The position numbers and the translations under genes were made by a program. Under the pieces are notes generated by a model. The model saw only the letters and a list, made by a program, of their open reading frames with translations. It was not told where the DNA came from and ran no database searches. Below, piece after piece: positions 52,061 through 60,001 of a stretch of DNA of 64,000 bases (the first letter of the stretch is position 1; every line of letters starts with the position of its first letter). Source of the stretch: DASXMT01 sp963781305 (GTDB lineage Bacteria > Actinomycetota > Acidimicrobiia > Acidimicrobiales > RAAP-2); contig CAWAFL010000014.1 in NCBI GenBank assembly GCA_963781305.1, positions 496,001-560,000 on the forward strand, read 5' to 3'.

Positions 52061-52561
52061 TCAGAGCACCCGTTTGTAACCCTCGTGGCTGGCCACGAAG
52101 CCATGGCGCTCGTAGAACCGGTGAGCGTCGGCCCGCGCCTTGTTGCTGGTCAGTTGTATCCGGTAGCAACCCCAGGCGGTGGCGCGGGCCACGGCCTCCT
52201 CGACCAGCTGTCCCCCGATGCCACGCCCCCGCCAGTGAGGATGGACATGCACCGACTCGATCTCGGCGCAGCGGCCCCCAACCGCTTGGAAGTGCCGGAA
52301 CACGATGAGCTGACACATGCCCACCACCGCCTCGTCGAGCTCGGCCACGAGGACGTCGCACCCGGTGGTGGCCTGGATCTCCACCAGCGCAGTCTCATAG
52401 GACGCCACCCGGTAGGGATCCTCGATGCCTGCCTGGTCGGAATCCTCGGCGGGACCCTCAGTGCCCTGGACGAGCGCGCCCTGGATCAACAGCTCGACGA
52501 GACCAGGGACATCGGCCGGTCGCGCCCCCCTGATGGCTGGGGCAGGCTCCGATTCGGTCAC
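52061..52561 (-). CDS. GNAT-family N-acetyltransferase
   Basis: 166 residues. Acetyl-CoA site: IESVHVHPHWRGRGIGGQLVEEAVARA (R/Q-x-x-G-x-G/A), then YRIQLTSNKARADAHRFYERHGF. GTG 52561 is preferred because TACAGT sits 7 nt upstream; the frame is open to 52615. Stand-alone. Substrate unknown (amine or protein N-terminus). Confidence 0.88.
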   Translation of the reverse strand: MTESEPAPAIRGARPADVPGLVELLIQGALVQGTEGPAEDSDQAGIEDPYRVASYETALVEIQATTGCDVLVAELDEAVVGMCQLIVFRHFQAVGGRCAEIESVHVHPHWRGRGIGGQLVEEAVARATAWGCYRIQLTSNKARADAHRFYERHGFVASHEGYKRVL

Positions 52562-52568
52562 GGGTCCG

Positions 52569-52574
52569 ACTGTA
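52569..52574 (-). promoter_or_regulatory. -10 box of the GNAT gene
   Basis: TACAGT, 7 nt before GTG 52561. Confidence 0.45.
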
Positions 52575-52719
52575 GAACGGCGGCCACGCTGACCGATTGA
52601 CCTGTTCACACCCACTCATCGGCAGAAACCTGCCGGCCGGTACAAGATGGCGAGTTCGAGCCGGAGAAAGGCGAAGATCCTCGCCTGCGACCCATCGGCG
52701 GAGCCGAACTGCACCAGTG

Positions 52720-52757
52720 TTCACGGAGCATTCACAATCGGGTAACGGCATCGAAAC
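52720..52757 (+). promoter_or_regulatory. GlnR-type operator upstream of glnII
   Basis: The second half GTAAC-n6-GAAAC (52742-52757) is an exact GlnR box. One 22-bp period upstream, TTCAC-n6-TTCAC (52720-52735) keeps the same phase with degenerate matches. This four-box, 11-bp-period layout is how GlnR binds nitrogen genes in streptomycetes. It lies about 140 bp before the glnII start in the otherwise empty 334-bp gap after the GNAT gene. Confidence 0.7.
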
Positions 52758-52895
52758 GATGACCTGCAAGGGTACGACCGGCATAGCGCCGGACCGCTGT
52801 GGCATTGCTGGGTGCTGAAGGTAAGTTGCCTGCCCGGCGGTAGCGTGTGGTCTGGCCGAAATGTGCCAGCCCCATCGAGCAGCAGAGGAGCAGGA

Positions 52896-53906
52896 GTGCC
52901 TTACCAAGCCGAGTACATCTGGATCGACGGGACCAGGCCGTCGCCGCTGATCCGTAGCAAGACGAAGGTCGTCAAGGATGGCGAGGAGCCAGGCATCTGG
53001 GGCTTCGACGGTTCGAGCACCAACCAGGCGGTCGGCAACGACTCCGACTGCGTGCTCCAGCCCGTCTTCGTATGCGACGATCCGCTGCGCAATCCCGGTG
53101 ACAAGCTCGTGATGTGCGAGGTGCTGCTCACCGACTTCACTCCCCATGAGACCAACACCAGGGCCGAGTGCGTCGCCGTGGCCCAGAAGTACGCCGACCA
53201 GGAGCCGGTGTTCGGAATCGAACAGGAGTACACCTTCTTGAAGGACGGCCGCCCGCTGGGCTGGCCCCTGACCGGGTACCCCGCTCCCCAGGGCCCCTAC
53301 TACTGCGGCGTCGGTGGGGACAAGATGCCCGGCCGTGACATCGTCGAGCTCCACACCCTGGCCTGCATCGAGGCGGGCCTGGGCATCGAGGGCACCAACG
53401 CCGAGGTGATGATGGGCCAATGGGAGTTCCAGATCGGCATCCTCCCGCCGCCGCTCATCGGCGACCAGCTGTGGGTGGCCCGGTGGCTCCTGTTCCGCAT
53501 CGCCGAGGACTTCGGCGTCTACGCCACGCTGGAGCCCAAGCCCATCATGGGTGACTGGAACGGGGCCGGCGCCCACACCAACTTCTCGACCAAGGCCATG
53601 CGGGAGGACGGTGGCTGGGACGCCATCATCGCCGGGTGCGAGGCCCTGGGGAAGAACGTCGAGGAGCACGTGGAGAATTACGGCGTGGGGATCGAGACCC
53701 GCCTGACCGGGGCGCACGAGACGGCCCACTTCACCAAGTTCACCTACGGCACGTCCGATCGTGGCGCATCGATCCGCATCCCCTGGCAGGTGGCTAAGAA
53801 CAAGAAGGGCTACATCGAGGACCGCCGCCCCAACGCCAACATGGACCCCTACGTGGTGAGCAGGCTTATCACCGACACCGTCTGCGGAGCGGCGGCAGGG
53901 AACTGA
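52896..53906 (+). CDS. glnII: type II (eukaryote-like) glutamine synthetase
   Basis: ATP-dependent ammonium assimilation. 336 residues, the short GSII form. Signatures: YIWIDGTRPSPLIRSKTKVV, GIWGFDGSSTNQAVGNDSD, EQEYTFLKDG, VMMGQWEFQIG, GDWNGAGAHTNFSTKAMR and the late TFTYG-type loop AHFTKFTYGTSDRGASIRIP. GTG 52896 has GAGGAGCAGGA directly upstream. A GlnR operator lies 140 bp upstream, so nitrogen limitation probably induces it. It is followed 85 bp downstream by a class I glutamine synthetase. Confidence 0.96.
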   Translation: MPYQAEYIWIDGTRPSPLIRSKTKVVKDGEEPGIWGFDGSSTNQAVGNDSDCVLQPVFVCDDPLRNPGDKLVMCEVLLTDFTPHETNTRAECVAVAQKYADQEPVFGIEQEYTFLKDGRPLGWPLTGYPAPQGPYYCGVGGDKMPGRDIVELHTLACIEAGLGIEGTNAEVMMGQWEFQIGILPPPLIGDQLWVARWLLFRIAEDFGVYATLEPKPIMGDWNGAGAHTNFSTKAMREDGGWDAIIAGCEALGKNVEEHVENYGVGIETRLTGAHETAHFTKFTYGTSDRGASIRIPWQVAKNKKGYIEDRRPNANMDPYVVSRLITDTVCGAAAGN

Positions 53907-53991
53907 GACACCCCCGCACCTGGCCCGGTCCCGGCGCGCTCGTCATCGTGGCACCACGAGCAGCCGCCGGGCGTCGCCGTCGAGGAAGCCC

Positions 53992-55368
53992 ATGAGGAGT
54001 CAAGAGGAATACGTGCTGCGCACGGTGGAGGAGCGCGGCATCCGCTTCGTCCAGCTCTGGTTCACCGATGTGCTGGGTACCCCCAAGACGTTCAGCATCA
54101 CTCCGGCCGAGCTCGAGAACGCGCTCGAGGAGGGGATGACGTTCGACGGGTCGGCCATCGACGGGTTCAGCCGCGTCCAGGAGAGCGACGTCCTCGCCCG
54201 CCCCGATGCCAAGACCTTCCAACTACTCCCCTGGCACAGCCACGGTCCCCTGTCGGGCTCGGGCGCACCGCATGTCGACGCCCCCGCCGGGGCCGTGGCC
54301 CGGGTGTTCTGCGACATCTTCGACCTGGATGGCTCGCCGTTCCAGGGCGACCCCCGCCACGTCCTCCGCCGCACCCTCGACCGCGCCCGCCAGCTGGGCT
54401 ACACCTTCTACGCCGCACCGGAGATGGAGTTCTTCTACTTCGCCGATGCCGATCCTTCCCACACCCCGCGCACCCTGGACTCGGGCTCGTACTTCGAGCT
54501 GACTGTGGCCGACCGGGCCAGCGACATCCGCCAACGTACGGTGATCACCCTGGAAGAGATGGGCATCCCTGTGGAGCACGCCCAGCACGAGGACGCCCCC
54601 AGCCAACACGAGATCGATCTTCGCTACACCGACGCGCTGACCATGGCCGACACGGTGATGACCGTCCGGCTGGTGGTCAAGGAGATGGCCCGTCAACAGG
54701 GTGTCCACGCCAGCTTCATGCCCAAGCCGCTGGCCGGGGTGCAGGGTTCGGGGATGCACACCCATCTCTCCTTGTTCGAGGGGGACACGAATGCCTTCGT
54801 CGACCTCAGCCGCCCTCACGGGCTCTCCGTGCTGGCCGATCAGTTCATCGCCGGCCTGCTCCGCCACGCCAGCGAGATCACCGCAGTCACCAACCAGTGG
54901 GTGAACTCGTACAAGCGGCTGGTCTCGGGCTACGAGGCCCCGATCCATGTGTCCTGGGCCCACAACAACCGGTCCGCCCTGGTCAGGGTTCCGGTGGTGA
55001 AGCCGGGAAAGACCGAGTCCACCCGCATCGAGTACCGGGCGCCGGACAGCGCCTGCAACCCCTATTTGGCGTTCGCCGTGATCCTGGCCGCCGGACTCCG
55101 GGGCATCGAGGAGGAGTACAAGCTCCCCGACGAGGCCAACGCCAACCTCTTCGACCTGACCGCCGAGGAGCTGGCCGCCGGCAACATCGTGCACCTCCCG
55201 GCCAGCCTGTCCGAGGCCTTGAGTGCGATGGAGTCCTCCGAGCTGCTGGCCACCACGTTGGGTGAACATGTCTTCGAGTGGTTCATCCGCAACAAGCGGG
55301 AGGAATGGGCCGGCTACAAGGCCCACGTCAGTCAGTTCGAACTCGACCGGTACCTGCCCCTGCTCTAA
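53992..55368 (+). CDS. glnA: class I glutamine synthetase (GlnA2/GSI-alpha-like)
   Basis: 458 residues. FTDVLGTPKTFSI, GMTFDGSAIDGFSR, YAAPEMEFFYF, GSGMHTHLSLF, HVSWAHNNRSALVRVP and RIEYRAPDSACNPYLAFA are standard. The adenylylation-site motif that normally reads NLYDLPPEE is NLFDLTAEE here (Phe387), so control by GlnE-type adenylylation is not expected. GAGGAAG Shine-Dalgarno 3 nt before ATG 53992. Between glnII and the GlnR-like gene. It could be true glutamine synthetase or a GlnA-like gamma-glutamyl ligase; the residues seen fit glutamine synthetase. Confidence 0.93.
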   Translation: MRSQEEYVLRTVEERGIRFVQLWFTDVLGTPKTFSITPAELENALEEGMTFDGSAIDGFSRVQESDVLARPDAKTFQLLPWHSHGPLSGSGAPHVDAPAGAVARVFCDIFDLDGSPFQGDPRHVLRRTLDRARQLGYTFYAAPEMEFFYFADADPSHTPRTLDSGSYFELTVADRASDIRQRTVITLEEMGIPVEHAQHEDAPSQHEIDLRYTDALTMADTVMTVRLVVKEMARQQGVHASFMPKPLAGVQGSGMHTHLSLFEGDTNAFVDLSRPHGLSVLADQFIAGLLRHASEITAVTNQWVNSYKRLVSGYEAPIHVSWAHNNRSALVRVPVVKPGKTESTRIEYRAPDSACNPYLAFAVILAAGLRGIEEEYKLPDEANANLFDLTAEELAAGNIVHLPASLSEALSAMESSELLATTLGEHVFEWFIRNKREEWAGYKAHVSQFELDRYLPLL

Positions 55369-55423
55369 TTGGAATTGGGTACCGAGAGCGACCCCTGTTC
55401 TAATTGGGTCCCGACACCGACCG
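55361..55423 (+). repeat. imperfect direct repeat between glnA and the GlnR-like gene
   Basis: TGCTCTAATTGG...GGGTACCGAGAGCGACC is followed by TGTTCTAATTGGGTCCCGACACCGACC, two copies of about 28-34 bp; the first includes the glnA stop. Confidence 0.4.
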
Positions 55424-55446
55424 CAGGCCAATGAGAGGAGGGAACG

Positions 55447-56127
55447 TTGGAACCGCTGCTGTGCTTTCCTGACCCACCTCCCACACCTGTGGCCGCGGTC
55501 CTCGATCGCGGGGGCTATCCCTGGCGGGCCATCAACCGGCCGGAGCAGGCGGAGTCCGACGAGCCCGAGGACGGCTGGTCCGGGGCGGTGATCAGCGCCA
55601 TCGACGACCCGACGGGTGCCGTGCTGCTCTGCCGTCAGGTCCGCAAACGGGAGGTGCCGCTCGCCCCGGTGGTGATGGTGGTCCGGTCCTCGCAGCTTGG
55701 GGCGCTCGAGCTCCGCGAGGACCTATTCGACGACCTCTGCCTCGACCCCATCAACCAGGACGAGCTGACCGCACGGCTGACCCACCTCTTCTGGCGCACG
55801 GGACGAGGCCTCCGCCCCGACCTGTTGGAACACGGCCCCTTGGTCCTCAACCTGGAGACCTACCAGGCCGCCGTGGCCGGGCGGGTCCTGGACCTCACCT
55901 ACATGGAGTACGAGCTGTTGCGCTTCCTGGCCGGCCGCCCGGGCAAGGTGTTCACCCGGGAGACGCTGCTCAGCCGGGTGTGGGGCTACGAGTACTACGG
56001 CGGGGCCCGCACCGTGGACGTCCACGTGCGCCGACTTCGGGCCAAACTGGGCGAGGAGCACGCCCATCTCATCCAGACGGTGCGCTCCGTCGGGTATCGC
56101 TTCGGTCAGACCACCTGGATGCCCTGA
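55447..56127 (+). CDS. glnR: GlnR-like OmpR-family regulator with atypical receiver
   Basis: 226 residues. The C-terminal winged helix (VLDLTYMEYELLRFLAGRPGKVFTRETLL, then VWGYEYYGGARTVDVHVRRLRAKLGEEH and VRSVGYRF) is nearly that of GlnR. The N-terminal receiver is degenerate: no clear acidic pair, and the conserved Lys-Pro is replaced by DPINQDEL, as expected for an unphosphorylated orphan regulator. TTG 55447 has GAGGAGGG 5 nt upstream. Its position after two glutamine synthetase genes and the GlnR box ahead of glnII support a nitrogen role; a generic response regulator remains possible. Confidence 0.78.
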   Translation: MEPLLCFPDPPPTPVAAVLDRGGYPWRAINRPEQAESDEPEDGWSGAVISAIDDPTGAVLLCRQVRKREVPLAPVVMVVRSSQLGALELREDLFDDLCLDPINQDELTARLTHLFWRTGRGLRPDLLEHGPLVLNLETYQAAVAGRVLDLTYMEYELLRFLAGRPGKVFTRETLLSRVWGYEYYGGARTVDVHVRRLRAKLGEEHAHLIQTVRSVGYRFGQTTWMP

Positions 56128-56168
56128 CCACGCTCACTGACGAGAATGCCGACCCGCAGGTTCCCGGG

Positions 56169-56537
56169 TCATGAGCCGGCTCGGTAGGCCCACACCTCCA
56201 CTTCGACGAGGGCCCCCATGGGTAACCCGGCCACGGCAACCACCGATCGGGCCGGGCGGTGCTGGCCGAAGAACTCGGCGTAGGCATCGTTCACCGCCGG
56301 GTAGTCGGCCATCGAGGCGAGGAACACCGTGGTCTTCGCCACCGCGGTGAGGTCGGTCCCCGCCGCCTCGAGCAGTGCAGCGGCGTTGGCTAATGCCTGG
56401 CGGAGCTGGGCGATCACTCCGCCTTCGACCAGTGCCGGCGGGGCGCCCTCGGAGGGAGCCAGTCCCAGCTGGCCCGAACAGATCAGCCAGGGGCCAGCAC
56501 TGACGATGGGTGAATAGGGGCCGATCGGAGCGCTCAT
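56169..56537 (-). CDS. ridA: RidA/YjgF-family enamine/imine deaminase
   Basis: Hydrolyses reactive 2-aminoacrylate-type intermediates. 122 residues with IGPYSPIVSAGPWLICSGQLG, TTVFLASMADYPAVNDAYAEFF and the RPARSVVAVAGLPMGALVEVE end, in which the active-site Arg is in PARSVV. The trimer fold and length match. Convergent with the GlnR-like gene, alone. AAGGG precedes the ATG. Confidence 0.93.
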   Translation of the reverse strand: MSAPIGPYSPIVSAGPWLICSGQLGLAPSEGAPPALVEGGVIAQLRQALANAAALLEAAGTDLTAVAKTTVFLASMADYPAVNDAYAEFFGQHRPARSVVAVAGLPMGALVEVEVWAYRAGS

Positions 56538-56596
56538 GGCCCTTTCTTAGCCGGGCCGATGACGCCTCGGTGCACGACGGCGGCGTCGGTGCCGAC

Positions 56597-58222
56597 CTAC
56601 CGGGCCGGGACCGCCCTTCGGGTGGGCCACGCGGCGGCCAGGCCGTCGGCCAGCCAGCATGCAGCCGCCGCCGCCGAGAACACGGCGTCGGACCCGTTCA
56701 CCGCGTCGCGGCCACGGTCTCGGTCGATGGTGACGGTGATCGGGGGCACCGATCGCGCCGGAAGGATCCCGAACGAGCGGATGGTCAGGTCGTGGACCGC
56801 TCCCTCGTCGTCCACGGCGATCCCCTCGCTGCGTACCCACCCGAGGGCCTGGTGGACGGCGCCGATGCAATACGAGCGAAGGGTGACGTCATCGAGCACC
56901 TCTCCGGCCGCCACCGACACGGCGATGGCATCGTCGGAACCGCAGGTGACGACGGCCCGGCCCCCGTCCGGCGCCGAGATCTCGACGGGCACGTCCCGGT
57001 GGGGCCCCGGGCCGCGCATGCCGACGATGGAGGCGCACGCAGCCAACACGGCCGCTTCGGCCCACCCCGCACCCCGTTGATCGCCCGAGACCGGGGGACC
57101 GACGACCGGGAAGGGCTCGACCGACAGGCGAGGAGCAACGCAGGCGACGGCCCGTACCAGGTCCTCCCACCAGTCCTCGGGCCCGTCGCCCGAGACGGCC
57201 ACCCGCAGGATGCCCGAACCGTCGGAGGCCACGCCGGCAGCCACGGGGGGCCGCTTCGGTCCCAGGCGGACCACGTCTTCCCGCGACCACAGGGCGCGGA
57301 CGGGCCGCTGCTGCTCGGTGGACAGGCGCCGGGCGACCTCGGGCAACGGCGAGTGCCTCTTTCCGCCGAAAGCCCCACCGTTGGCGCACGGCGATGCCGG
57401 TTGGCCGCCGGGCAGGCACCACGAGGCGTCCGGCTCCACATAGGCCGGTTCCACCCAGCTGGTCTGCAGGGTCAGCATCCAGTGACCCGGGGGCACCACG
57501 ACCGGGTGGGACAACTCGATGGTGGTGCGTCGTCCCTGCACCTTGTGGCTCTTCGACCGGGCCTCGGCGGCGGTGTCGCCCACCACGAAGCCCCCCGAAC
57601 CATCGGACAGGGCAACGGCGGCATCAACCGGCGCCGTGTCGTCGGCGAACGACCCAACGCCCAGGGCTACCCCGGGACCCACCCGTTGGGGCGAACGGCC
57701 CTCGATGGCGGCGCGCCGGGCCGCGGCGGCCAGGTCACGAGGCGCGGCATCCGATGTCTCTGAGCCCCCGAAGGCCAGGCGAGCCCCTTCGACCACTGTC
57801 TGCCAGCCCGTGCACCGGCACAGGTGGGCCAGCAGGGCCTGGTGGACCTTGGCGTCCGGAACTGCCCGTACCGCGTCGTGTCCCGGACCGCCCAGGGCGG
57901 CCAGCCGCATGATGATCCCCGGGGTGCAGAACCCGCACTGGCTGGCGCCGACCCTGGTGAAGGCGTCGGCCCAGACCTGACGCACCTCGGGGGGCAGACC
58001 TTCGACCGTGGTCACCTCGCGACCGGCCAACCGGCGGATGGGGGTGACACAGGAGACCCGCGGGGCGCCGTCGACCCACACGGTGCAGCACCCACATTGA
58101 CCCTGGGGGCTACAACCGTCTTTCGGGGTGCGCAGGTGTAGACGCTCGCGCAGCACGTCGAGCAGCGACAGCTCGTCGTCGGGTACCTCGACGTCGGCGC
58201 CGTCGACGCGGAGCCGGATCAG
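56597..58222 (-). CDS. shortened molybdenum-hydroxylase fusion (2Fe-2S domain plus partial Mo domain)
   Basis: 541 residues combining parts of a xanthine-dehydrogenase/CO-dehydrogenase-type enzyme. Residues about 1-75 are a plant-type 2Fe-2S domain with GCSPQGQCGCC; about 80-150 the second [2Fe-2S] domain with CGFCTPGI and CRCTGW. From about 175 the molybdopterin large-subunit fold appears (GHWMLTLQTSWVEPAYVEPD; NGGAFGGKRHSPL) but is only about 360 residues instead of about 750 and lacks the usual catalytic-Glu region. No FAD subunit is nearby. The only start that keeps the first beta-strand is a CTG at 58222; GTG 58156 would remove it. Function cannot be assigned. Confidence 0.68.
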   Translation of the reverse strand: MIRLRVDGADVEVPDDELSLLDVLRERLHLRTPKDGCSPQGQCGCCTVWVDGAPRVSCVTPIRRLAGREVTTVEGLPPEVRQVWADAFTRVGASQCGFCTPGIIMRLAALGGPGHDAVRAVPDAKVHQALLAHLCRCTGWQTVVEGARLAFGGSETSDAAPRDLAAAARRAAIEGRSPQRVGPGVALGVGSFADDTAPVDAAVALSDGSGGFVVGDTAAEARSKSHKVQGRRTTIELSHPVVVPPGHWMLTLQTSWVEPAYVEPDASWCLPGGQPASPCANGGAFGGKRHSPLPEVARRLSTEQQRPVRALWSREDVVRLGPKRPPVAAGVASDGSGILRVAVSGDGPEDWWEDLVRAVACVAPRLSVEPFPVVGPPVSGDQRGAGWAEAAVLAACASIVGMRGPGPHRDVPVEISAPDGGRAVVTCGSDDAIAVSVAAGEVLDDVTLRSYCIGAVHQALGWVRSEGIAVDDEGAVHDLTIRSFGILPARSVPPITVTIDRDRGRDAVNGSDAVFSAAAAACWLADGLAAAWPTRRAVPAR

Positions 58223-58226
58223 TGGA

Positions 58227-58592
58227 TCAGCTGAACGACGAGCCGCAACCGCAGGTGCGGGCGGCGTTGGGGTTCGTCACATGGAACCCGGCGCCCTGGA
58301 GCCCATCGCTGTAGTCGAGGGTCGAGCCCTTGAGGAGGTCGGCGCTGGCCGAGTCCACGACCACCTTCACCGTGCCGAACTCCCGGACGATGTCGTCGTC
58401 GGCCACCTCGGCGTCGAAAAACATCTCGTAGCTGTAGCCGGAACATCCACCGGGGCGCACCGCCACCCGGAGGGCGAGGTCGTTGGTGTCCTCTTGGGCG
58501 AGCAGCTCGGCCACTTTGGTGGTGGCGATGTCGGTCAGGACGACCGGAGCCGGCTTCTTTCCGATGCTGACGTTCTGCATGGTCGTGCTCAC
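58227..58592 (-). CDS. erpA: A-type Fe-S carrier ErpA/HesB
   Basis: Carries and delivers Fe-S clusters. 121 residues with the three conserved Cys: RPGGCSGYSYEMFF and RTCGCGSSFS at the C-terminus. LTDIATTKVAELLAQE opens the fold and DYSDGLQGAGFHVTNPNA precedes the CxC. GTG 58592 has GGAGG 7 nt upstream. Divergent from mrp, a second Fe-S biogenesis gene; the Mo-enzyme fragment with two 2Fe-2S sites lies just downstream. Confidence 0.95.
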   Translation of the reverse strand: MSTTMQNVSIGKKPAPVVLTDIATTKVAELLAQEDTNDLALRVAVRPGGCSGYSYEMFFDAEVADDDIVREFGTVKVVVDSASADLLKGSTLDYSDGLQGAGFHVTNPNAARTCGCGSSFS

Positions 58593-58724
58593 CCGTATGC
58601 CTCCTTGGAGCTGGTCGACTAGTTGCGTCCGGTAACAGGCTTCGTACCTGGGCCCTCTGCGTGTTTCACAGCGTATCCGCCCGCCGGCGAGTTCGGTACC
58701 ACGCCCTGGGCAGCCATGGCTGCG

Positions 58725-58744
58725 CTACCGGGTGCCCCCGGTAG
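58725..58744. promoter_or_regulatory. perfect 8-bp inverted repeat in the mrp promoter
   Basis: CTACCGGG, TGCC, CCCGGTAG. The right arm overlaps the TAGAAT -10 box of mrp, so a bound repressor would block it. The site is between two Fe-S genes. Confidence 0.5.
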
Positions 58745-58747
58745 AAT
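58742..58747 (+). promoter_or_regulatory. -10 box of mrp, leaderless
   Basis: TAGAAT, 6 nt before GTG 58754; no Shine-Dalgarno is present. Confidence 0.55.
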
Positions 58748-58753
58748 TCCCTT

Positions 58754-60001
58754 GTGGCGCACGTTTCCGATACCCCCCCGGTCGACCAACTCGAGGCTGA
58801 CGACGTGCCCGCCCCGGTCGTGCCCCCCTCAACCGAACACGTGCGCGAGGCCCTGGCCGGCGTGGTCGACCCCGAGCTGGGGGCCAGCATCGTCGACCTC
58901 GGGATGGTCCGGGCCATCGAGGTGGCCGCGGACGGATCGGTCGACGTGGAGGTGGCCCTGACCATCGCCGGCTGCCCCCTGCGGGACCAGATCCGTCGGG
59001 ACGTGGAGGGCCGGGTCCTCTCGCTTCCCGGCGTGCGGTCGGTGGACGTCCGGACGGGTCCCATGGACGAGGCCGAGCGACGGGCGGTGATGGAACAGGC
59101 CCGGTGGATCGCCCGTGAGTCCGCCCCGGCCACCGATATCCCGGCCACCACCCGGGTGCTCGCCATCGCCTCGGGCAAGGGCGGGGTGGGCAAGAGCTCC
59201 ATCACCGTGAACCTGGCCGTGGCCCTGGCCCGGCGCGGGCTCACCGTCGGTGTCCTGGACGCGGACATCTGGGGGTTCTCGGTTCCCCGCCTGCTCGGCA
59301 TGCAGGGCGAGGTCGAGGCCCGCGCCAAGAAGATGGTCCCGCTGGAGCGGCGCATCGGCGACGGGCTCCTCCGGGTCCTGTCGATGGGCTTCCTGGCCGA
59401 CGAGGACAGCGCCATCATGTGGCGCGGACTGGTCCTCAACCGCGCCGTGCAGCAGTTCCTGGAGGACGTGCACTGGGGCGAGCTCGACTACCTCCTCATC
59501 GACATGCCCCCCGGCACCGGTGACATCCAGATGGGCCTGGCTCGCATGTTGCCGCGCGCCGAGATGGTCGTCGTCACTACCCCGCCGCTGGCCGCCCAGA
59601 AGGTCGCGGCCAGGACAGCCGACATGGCCAAGAAGGGCTATCTGCGGGTGGCCGGCGTCATCGAGAACATGAGCGACTTCGTCTGCGAGCACGGGACGTC
59701 CTACGCGTTGTTCGGTTCGGGCGGGGGAGCCAGGCTGGCCGCCGATATCGGAGCGCCCCTGATCGGTCAGGTGCCGATCCACCCGTCGGTGTCCTCGGGC
59801 GGAGACTCCGGGGACCCGGTGGCCCTCGACGACAGCCAACCCCTGGCCCGGGTCTTCGCCGAGATGGCCGAGACGGTCGCCACCGTCGTGGCGCCGGTCA
59901 TCGCCATGGACGGATGCAGCGCCCGCATGCTCGAGCACGTGGAAGCGGCGGTCGAGGCGGGTACGGCGACAGGACCGGCGGGGCAGGCTCAGTCGGCCTG
60001 A
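58754..60001 (+). CDS. mrp: Mrp/ApbC-type P-loop Fe-S carrier ATPase
   Basis: Assists Fe-S cluster transfer. 415 residues: N-terminal DUF59/MIP18 domain (about 30-115, VVDPELGASIVDLGMV and GCPLRDQI), deviant Walker A ASGKGGVGKSSITVNLA, AQKVAAR, DMPPGTGDIQ and ENMSDFVC. The expected second Cys of the CxxC is missing; only one Cys is seen in that stretch, but a C-terminal Cys (DGCSARM) exists. GTG 58754 is supported by the -10 box. Tail overlaps the MBL gene by 13 bp on the other strand. Confidence 0.94.
   Translation: MAHVSDTPPVDQLEADDVPAPVVPPSTEHVREALAGVVDPELGASIVDLGMVRAIEVAADGSVDVEVALTIAGCPLRDQIRRDVEGRVLSLPGVRSVDVRTGPMDEAERRAVMEQARWIARESAPATDIPATTRVLAIASGKGGVGKSSITVNLAVALARRGLTVGVLDADIWGFSVPRLLGMQGEVEARAKKMVPLERRIGDGLLRVLSMGFLADEDSAIMWRGLVLNRAVQQFLEDVHWGELDYLLIDMPPGTGDIQMGLARMLPRAEMVVVTTPPLAAQKVAARTADMAKKGYLRVAGVIENMSDFVCEHGTSYALFGSGGGARLAADIGAPLIGQVPIHPSVSSGGDSGDPVALDDSQPLARVFAEMAETVATVVAPVIAMDGCSARMLEHVEAAVEAGTATGPAGQAQSA

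Noticed and set aside
58156..58230. Frameshift at the start of the molybdenum-hydroxylase fusion
   Set aside because: The frame is continuous upstream of GTG 58156 to the erpA stop and reads a normal Fe-S domain start, so an unusual start codon explains it better than a frameshift.
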